Source: Sedimentisphaerales bacterium
GTDB taxonomy: Bacteria > Planctomycetota > Phycisphaerae > Sedimentisphaerales > Anaerobacaceae
Direction: 5' to 3'
DNA length: 34,108 bases
Assembly: GCA_016936075.1 (NCBI GenBank)
Contig: JAFGPS010000197.1
Coordinates: forward strand, 1-34,108
Part shown: positions 29,447 through 34,108 of the stretch, in pieces
How the letters are laid out: each line of letters begins with the position of its first letter
Numbering within the stretch: position 1 is the stretch's first letter
Notes under the pieces: model-generated
What the model was told of the DNA's origin: nothing
Database searches by the model: none
What the model saw: the letters and a program-made list of their open reading frames with translations, nothing else
Made by a program: the position numbers and the translations under genes

Positions 29447-30173
29447 TTGAGCAACCTAATTCTTTTTCGATAATGTCAATATAGTAACGCAGACGAATAT
29501 GCGGATTTTCTAAACTTCCACAGAAATTCCTTTTCGGATCATGGTATATCAAGGGAACGGACATTTCAGACACTCTTAAACCAGCTTTGCTTGCAAGAAT
29601 CCATAGTTGCAGAGGCAATCCATATCCTTTCTCTGTTAGTTTTAGTTGATTCACGGTAGTGGTTCTATAGGCTTTGAAACCACAAAAGGCATCCGTAAGC
29701 GAAAGCTTTAGGTTCTGGTTTAATATATTTGTAATCTTTTTGTTTATAAATATCCTCTCCGGAGGAGGAGTTTTTGATTTTAAATCCAATTTTTTCAAAT
29801 ATCTGGAACCACTTATTATATCAACATTATTTTTTTTTATCTCAGAATAAAAATGCGGAATATACGAAGGTTCATGCTGGTGGTCACAGTCAAGAGTAAT
29901 CAACCATTCATATTTATTCTTGCAAGCATACCCGAATGCATCAATTAAACATTGTCCATATCCCTCATTCGTTTTATGTGATAATGTAATAATATTAGGA
30001 TATTTTTTCAGATTATCAGAAGTACCATCATCACTGCCATCATCGATAACCAATATATTCTCCGAGAATTTAAGTACGGCAGTCAATATATCGTCTATAT
30101 ATCGAACCTCATTATAGGCCGGCATTGCTATCAGAATCGCAGGCATATTCGAATTTTTATTCTGTTTGTGCAT
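29382..30173 (-). CDS. Family 2 glycosyltransferase (dolichyl-phosphate-mannose synthase-like)
   Basis: The product has 263 residues. The GT-A fold opens with ILIAMPAYNEVRYIDDIL. ILVIDDGSDDGT is the nucleotide-binding motif and LITLDCDHQHEP carries the DxD-type metal site. SGSRYLKK and AFCGFKAYRT follow, both usual in DPM1-like GT2 enzymes. No transmembrane helix is present at the C-terminus, so it is a soluble or peripheral enzyme that would load a sugar on a lipid carrier or protein. The ATG overlaps the end of the secretin gene by 17 bases; an inner ATG nine codons later is possible. It is GT2, not the GT4-type BshA, so it does not itself complete a bacillithiol pathway. Confidence 0.88.
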   Translation of the reverse strand: MHKQNKNSNMPAILIAMPAYNEVRYIDDILTAVLKFSENILVIDDGSDDGTSDNLKKYPNIITLSHKTNEGYGQCLIDAFGYACKNKYEWLITLDCDHQHEPSYIPHFYSEIKKNNVDIISGSRYLKKLDLKSKTPPPERIFINKKITNILNQNLKLSLTDAFCGFKAYRTTTVNQLKLTEKGYGLPLQLWILASKAGLRVSEMSVPLIYHDPKRNFCGSLENPHIRLRYYIDIIEKELGCSIDKDIEKYQSSSGERFYICQS

Positions 30174-32448
30174 TATCTTCGTTAGGATCAGTAATATTGT
30201 TTACCTCTTTACCCATATCACTTAATACTTCATCACTGATTTTTACAATATCTTTAAAGTCTTCACTTTCTATTATTGTTGTTGTGATAAACAAATAAGT
30301 TGTTATATGTTGTTTTCTAATTACTGTGTTTCTAAATAACATACCGAGACCAGGAATATCTCCCAATAGTGGTATTTTGTCAACGCTTTCACTGTCCTTC
30401 GATGATTGAATTCCACCGACTACTATAGTATACCCATTTGGAACAGTAGCTACGCTTGTAATATTGCTTGTACTTCTTGCCGGTGGAAGATCAGAAGCTG
30501 CCTGTTCTCCAAATGAATTCAGTACGATCTCGTATTGTACACGGAGATAATTAAATTCACTTATATGAGGAGTGACATAAAATTGAGTTCCAGCAGAAAC
30601 GTATTCACCAAAAGAAGTTGTTGTTGTATTCTCACCTTGATTTGTCTGCCTTGTAGGTTGCTCAGCTATACTCTGAATAATTCCTTCCGCGTTGTCATCT
30701 ACCAGAAGCTGAGGTGAAGATTCTATGCGAATATTATCGTTTCCTTGAAGTGCTTTGACTATCGTCTGAAATCTACCGGGATTTAATACCGCAGCAGCAC
30801 CTCCAGGACTAACTATAATATCTCTTATTCCAGTAGTAGGATCTATTGTCGATAAACCAAAAGAAGTAAAATTTATCGTATCCCGATTGATATAATCAAG
30901 TTCAATACCGAAATCAGTGTCATCATTCGTCGTGACTTCTATAATCATGGCTTTGATTTGCACCTGTCTGCGACGTTCGTCTAATTCCTCGATAAGTTTT
31001 CCCAATTCACGATGCTGTCTGGCGGTTGCTCTTATTACGATTGAATTAGTACTTTGATTTACTGCAACAGTTGCTTCTATTTGCGGTATATATTCTTCTG
31101 TTTGAGCTAAATCTATATTTCCTGATGTTTCCGGGGTTGAATCCGGAGTAGTAGTAAATCTCGATTCACCAGTTCTCTCTTCTTCTCTCTGCTTACTGTC
31201 TAAAAGCTCTCGAATTGTAGCGGCGACTTCTTCCAAATCAGCGTTATTAAGCTTATATGTTCGAATTTCACCTGTTTCATAAGTAGCAGCTACATCGACT
31301 TCTTCTTTGATGCTATCCATTACCCTATGTACGGATGGCGGACCTGTAACTAATATAGAATTTGTTTTTTCAACAAGCGTAAGACCGCCAGGTCTTCCAC
31401 CTTCCCGGCTATTTTGCCCCCCCCTTGACCTTGAATACCTATTATTTCCAGTTCTAATATCCAGTATATTTTCCAGGTCAGAATAAATATCGCCGGCATC
31501 AATATAAGTAAAATGATAAGTCCTTGTTATCGGTTCGATGAATATATCAAGCTTTTCAATCAATTTCTCAATTTCTTCCATATCACTTTTAGATGCTTTT
31601 ACTATTAATTTATTACTGGAGCTCAAAGGGAAAATACCAACGTTTGAATAAGGTGTTGAAAAAGAACTATCAATATTATTTTCCGATGGAGTTATTCGTC
31701 CAAACTGTTGATTTTCTGACGGTTCGCTCATTTGTTTTCTTTTGTTATTTTGGTTTTCTTCCTGTTCGGAAAAAATTGACTGAAGAGTGTTAGCAAGCTC
31801 TTCAGCATCCATATAAACCAAATTAATGACATTTATGGCTGTTTGAGAATCAGAAGGTATATCAAGCTGATCAATAACATTAATAATTGTTTCCAGGTTA
31901 GCTTTGCTTTCAAATATTACTATAGAGTTTGTTTCTGAGTACACTATAGATTTGCCTAACTTGCTTAGGAAAGTATTGAGCACAGCAGATATAGAATCAA
32001 CATTACCATATTTTAGAGTTACAACTTGTTTTGCTAATCCATAATACTGTGCATACTCTTCATATGTCATTACTGTTATTATGTTTCCCTCCTTATGATA
32101 AAGGAATCCAGTCATTTCCACAACAGTTTCAAGAAGCTTCATAGCAGTTATTTCTTGAGCAAACAAATTGATCTTAACTTTACTTACTTCATTTGTTGGA
32201 AAAATACTCCATTGAGTTCGCGCATTGATTATCTGAAAAACATCTGTTATATCAGTATTTGTTAAAGAAACAGAATTTATAATAGGGCTTTGATCCATTG
32301 AATCGTCAAATCCGGAAATATTCTCTTGGTTACCTTCTGTAAAACTAAAGGCAAGAGAGTTTGCATCTATTTGTGCATTCGCCGAATTTGCTATAATTAA
32401 TGAAATAATGAAAATTGAAATAATCTTATAAATTGAATTTTTTAACAT
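30157..32448 (-). CDS. Secretin GspD/PilQ family outer-membrane pore
   Basis: This is a 763-residue protein with a signal peptide at 1-25 (ANSANA|Q). Residues about 58-115 are the N0 domain (SLTNTDITDVFQIINARTQW). Next come NolW-like N1-N3 domains: VVTLKYGNVDSISAVLNTFL, INVINLVYMDAEELANTLQS, TRTYHFTYIDAGDIYSDLEN and IRTYKLNNADLEEVAATIRE. Two polar, low-complexity linkers lie between them. The secretin core follows (VQIKAMIIEVTTNDDTDFGI; IESSPQLLVDDN), with the signature KIPLLGDIPGLGMLFRN at about 691-707. It forms the ring pore for type II secretion or type IV pili. GGTGAG precedes the ATG. It lies 13 bases after the GspC/PilP-like gene. Confidence 0.93.
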   Translation of the reverse strand: MLKNSIYKIISIFIISLIIANSANAQIDANSLAFSFTEGNQENISGFDDSMDQSPIINSVSLTNTDITDVFQIINARTQWSIFPTNEVSKVKINLFAQEITAMKLLETVVEMTGFLYHKEGNIITVMTYEEYAQYYGLAKQVVTLKYGNVDSISAVLNTFLSKLGKSIVYSETNSIVIFESKANLETIINVIDQLDIPSDSQTAINVINLVYMDAEELANTLQSIFSEQEENQNNKRKQMSEPSENQQFGRITPSENNIDSSFSTPYSNVGIFPLSSSNKLIVKASKSDMEEIEKLIEKLDIFIEPITRTYHFTYIDAGDIYSDLENILDIRTGNNRYSRSRGGQNSREGGRPGGLTLVEKTNSILVTGPPSVHRVMDSIKEEVDVAATYETGEIRTYKLNNADLEEVAATIRELLDSKQREEERTGESRFTTTPDSTPETSGNIDLAQTEEYIPQIEATVAVNQSTNSIVIRATARQHRELGKLIEELDERRRQVQIKAMIIEVTTNDDTDFGIELDYINRDTINFTSFGLSTIDPTTGIRDIIVSPGGAAAVLNPGRFQTIVKALQGNDNIRIESSPQLLVDDNAEGIIQSIAEQPTRQTNQGENTTTTSFGEYVSAGTQFYVTPHISEFNYLRVQYEIVLNSFGEQAASDLPPARSTSNITSVATVPNGYTIVVGGIQSSKDSESVDKIPLLGDIPGLGMLFRNTVIRKQHITTYLFITTTIIESEDFKDIVKISDEVLSDMGKEVNNITDPNEDNAQTE

Positions 32449-32461
32449 AATCTCACCTTAA

Positions 32462-32968
32462 CTAATACCTTAATTTAACTTCATGATCTACAATAGAAAT
32501 TGTTATACTTTTTTCTTCTATACTTAGGACTGTAAACAAATCGCTAACGGTATCTCCAATATAACATTGTTTAAGTCCCTCACCTTGAATTTTAACAAAC
32601 GCTTCTTCAGGTTCGCCTTCCTCGTTGTCCAGAATACAAAGCAGAGTCAGCCTTGACTTGATTGCCTGAATAGTTTTATCCGCCAAAGGTTTGTCATTAT
32701 ATTGTATTTCCGGCTTAAATAATCCGGATCTAATAGTTATTGTACCGGTATCTGGAGGTAATAATGAATCCATTCCAGATGTTCCGGTATCTCCTGTAAT
32801 GTTTGGTTCATAATAACCTTCAATATTATCCTTTAATTCCATTGGTTTTGTAAGTTCCAATGTCAGCAAAACCAAAGATATAATAATGCCTATCCCAAAT
32901 AATATTTGGAGTAATTGCCATATATCGTATTTAACAACATTTTTCTTATTTGTTTTCTTTTTAGCCAT
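32462..32968 (-). CDS. GspC/PilP-like inner-membrane protein of the secretion machine
   Basis: The start at 32968 (AGG upstream, MAKKKTNKKN) gives 168 residues; an in-frame extension to 33016 would overlap the preceding gene. After a basic N-terminus there is one membrane helix (LLQILFGIGIIISLVLLTLE). A flexible linker with Gly/Thr/Asp repeats leads to a small beta domain. The C-terminus GLKQCYIGDTVSDLFTVLSI followed by ITISIVDHEVKLRY is the homology-region pattern of GspC/PilP, which links the inner-membrane platform to the secretin. The gene order PilN-PilO-PilP/GspC-secretin supports this. Sequence similarity alone would be weak. Confidence 0.75.
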   Translation of the reverse strand: MAKKKTNKKNVVKYDIWQLLQILFGIGIIISLVLLTLELTKPMELKDNIEGYYEPNITGDTGTSGMDSLLPPDTGTITIRSGLFKPEIQYNDKPLADKTIQAIKSRLTLLCILDNEEGEPEEAFVKIQGEGLKQCYIGDTVSDLFTVLSIEEKSITISIVDHEVKLRY

Positions 32969-32978
32969 ATTTTTATAC

Positions 32979-33512
32979 CTATGTATTTGCTTCTGCAACA
33001 ACTTTTGTAATAACAAAAGTTGCCTTTACGGTATCTGTTATTTCGTGCGAAATAATATCCATTCGTTCGATATGTATGGGATTTTTATAACGTTCTACCT
33101 CCAAAATGAATGACAAAATATCTTGAATTTTGCCGGACACTTCAATCTTCATTGAAAGTTGTTTAAAAAATTCCTCTTTAATTATTGGATTAATGCTCAT
33201 ATTTTTTACTTCCAATTTATTGTATAAATTCCGAAGCTCACGAGCAAATACTGACAGATCCTTTGCATCATTTCCAATGCTTGCAATAACAGGTTCATAA
33301 ACCGAATATATATTATCTGTCCGGTCCTTCATACGAACATCTGTCCTCATTTTTGTCAGCTTCAATTGTAATTGATACATTTCCTCAAGGCTTTTCTTCC
33401 TTTTTGCTAACTGTGGCTCAATAATAATTGAAAAAGCCAAAGCACCAAGAACAACAATTATTGTGACAATCGCCAATATTTTCTCTCTATTTTTTCTCTC
33501 AGAATTTGTCAT
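32979..33512 (-). CDS. PilO/GspM-like inner-membrane assembly protein
   Basis: The product has 177 residues: a short basic cytoplasmic start, one membrane helix (ILAIVTIIVVLGALAFSIII), a coiled coil (KKSLEEMYQLQLKLTKMRTD) and a periplasmic ferredoxin-like domain (MKIEVSGKIQDILSFILEVE). This is the standard PilO/GspM layout; PilO pairs with PilN to form the alignment complex. It begins 3 bases after the stop of the upstream PilN-like gene and ends 10 bases before the GspC-like gene. Confidence 0.8.
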   Translation of the reverse strand: MTNSERKNREKILAIVTIIVVLGALAFSIIIEPQLAKRKKSLEEMYQLQLKLTKMRTDVRMKDRTDNIYSVYEPVIASIGNDAKDLSVFARELRNLYNKLEVKNMSINPIIKEEFFKQLSMKIEVSGKIQDILSFILEVERYKNPIHIERMDIISHEITDTVKATFVITKVVAEANT

Positions 33513-33515
33513 ATT

Positions 33516-34108
33516 TTATTCGTCCATAATCTCACAATTTGCCTTAAATATTACGACACTGCCATTTGCCTGAGTAATTTGCTGTGTATCCCGAACCTGC
33601 ATACCGTTTAACAATTTGGCACTTGCAATATCCTCCATATAATCAAGGGGTGTATAAAATAAATCTGCTTGTCCCCTAATATCTATAAATATTCTATTCT
33701 GTTTTGATGAATAACTAAGCTTGCTAATAGAAATGGTATTTGGTGTATATTTATAAAGCTCACTGATTATTTCTGTTAAACGACCTCTTTTTTTGAACTG
33801 TGCCTTGACGGCTCTTACCTGTTGACGTTTTTTATCTACTGAAATGGCAACATCCTTAATTGGTTCAATTTCTGACTCAATTGATTCAGAAATCTTATCT
33901 ATTCGCCAAGTCGATGCAAATAAATAAGACCATAAAGAAAAAACAAAAACAACACAGAAAATACACGTCATAATATACTTGGATCGTAGAGCAGTTTGGC
34001 TAAGATTCTTTACTGATTGTCGAGAAATCAAGTTTGAATAATTAAATTTAGAATTTATAGCTAAATCTAATAAGCCAGCAGAGATAATTGCCTCTGAATT
34101 AGATGTAA
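33516..34108 (-). CDS. PilN / GspL-type protein, 5' end outside the window
   Basis: The frame is open from 33516 through the window edge, so about 196 residues of the C-terminal part are seen and the true start lies outside. A TTG at 34029-34031 is an internal codon: in-frame coding text continues upstream (AIISAGLLDLAINSKFNYSN), like the end of an actin-like PilM/GspL ATPase domain. Next comes one membrane helix (YIMTCIFCVVFVFSLWSYLF), a coiled coil (IKDVAISVDKKRQQVRAVKA) and a ferredoxin-like periplasmic domain (ISELYKYTPNTISISKLSYS). This suggests a GspL-like fusion of PilM and PilN. It is the first visible gene of the minus-strand operon. Confidence 0.78.
   Translation of the reverse strand, partial: TSNSEAIISAGLLDLAINSKFNYSNLISRQSVKNLSQTALRSKYIMTCIFCVVFVFSLWSYLFASTWRIDKISESIESEIEPIKDVAISVDKKRQQVRAVKAQFKKRGRLTEIISELYKYTPNTISISKLSYSSKQNRIFIDIRGQADLFYTPLDYMEDIASAKLLNGMQVRDTQQITQANGSVVIFKANCEIMDE

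Noticed and set aside
29382..30173. BshA assignment for the glycosyltransferase
   Set aside because: BshA is a GT4-type GT-B enzyme; this protein has GT2 motifs (DDGSDDGT, DCD) and is too short.

Overview
The window looks like a piece of a low-GC, AT-rich chromosome of a Planctomycetota bacterium, most likely class Phycisphaerae (Sedimentisphaerales-like). This is an inference from gene content: many large secreted proteins, dockerin-type and choice-of-anchor Q endings, parallel beta-helix proteins, a Tat-exported Gfo/Idh/MocA oxidoreductase, a planctomycete-style prepilin with an H...DG motif, a CE6/SASA esterase, and an ECF sigma factor with a long C-terminal extension.

Left part (1-5768): the 5' end of a secreted protein (minus strand); a CE6-type esterase and a DUF3237 lipoprotein closed by a strong terminator; then a cobalamin riboswitch with its own intrinsic terminator. 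The riboswitch controls a two-gene unit: a large secreted protein (BtuH-like DUF4465 region, a second cell-surface domain, a dockerin) and a type IV prepilin-like protein. This is the most interesting system in the window: apparently B12-regulated surface proteins that include a pseudopilin.

Middle (5845-21064): on the minus strand, an ECF sigma factor fused to hydrophobic segments and a large C-terminal region, followed by a tandem beta-helix protein. Then come an exported alpha/beta hydrolase, ppnP, a Tat oxidoreductase, a GH15 glucoamylase/trehalase-type enzyme, a methyltransferase, a single-pass membrane protein, and a very large GH55/pectate-lyase-like protein with glycine-rich inserts and a C-terminal beta-propeller.

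Right part (21250-34108): a repeat-rich disordered secreted protein with TPRs, a seven-repeat propeller with a half dockerin, a thioredoxin-fold protein and a DUF1294 membrane protein. A 600-base gene-free scar follows, with two tRNA 3' halves (Lys and Arg) whose broken ends face each other, suggesting past integration of mobile elements. The window ends in a tight minus-strand operon that reads, in transcription order: PilMN/GspL-like (cut by the window edge), PilO/GspM-like, GspC/PilP-like, GspD/PilQ secretin, GT2 glycosyltransferase, a divergent BshC-like protein, and a BshB/LmbE-type deacetylase. It joins the envelope part of a type II secretion or type IV pilus machine to glycan and probable bacillithiol-like thiol functions. 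No complete rRNA, complete tRNA, CRISPR array or intact transposase was seen.
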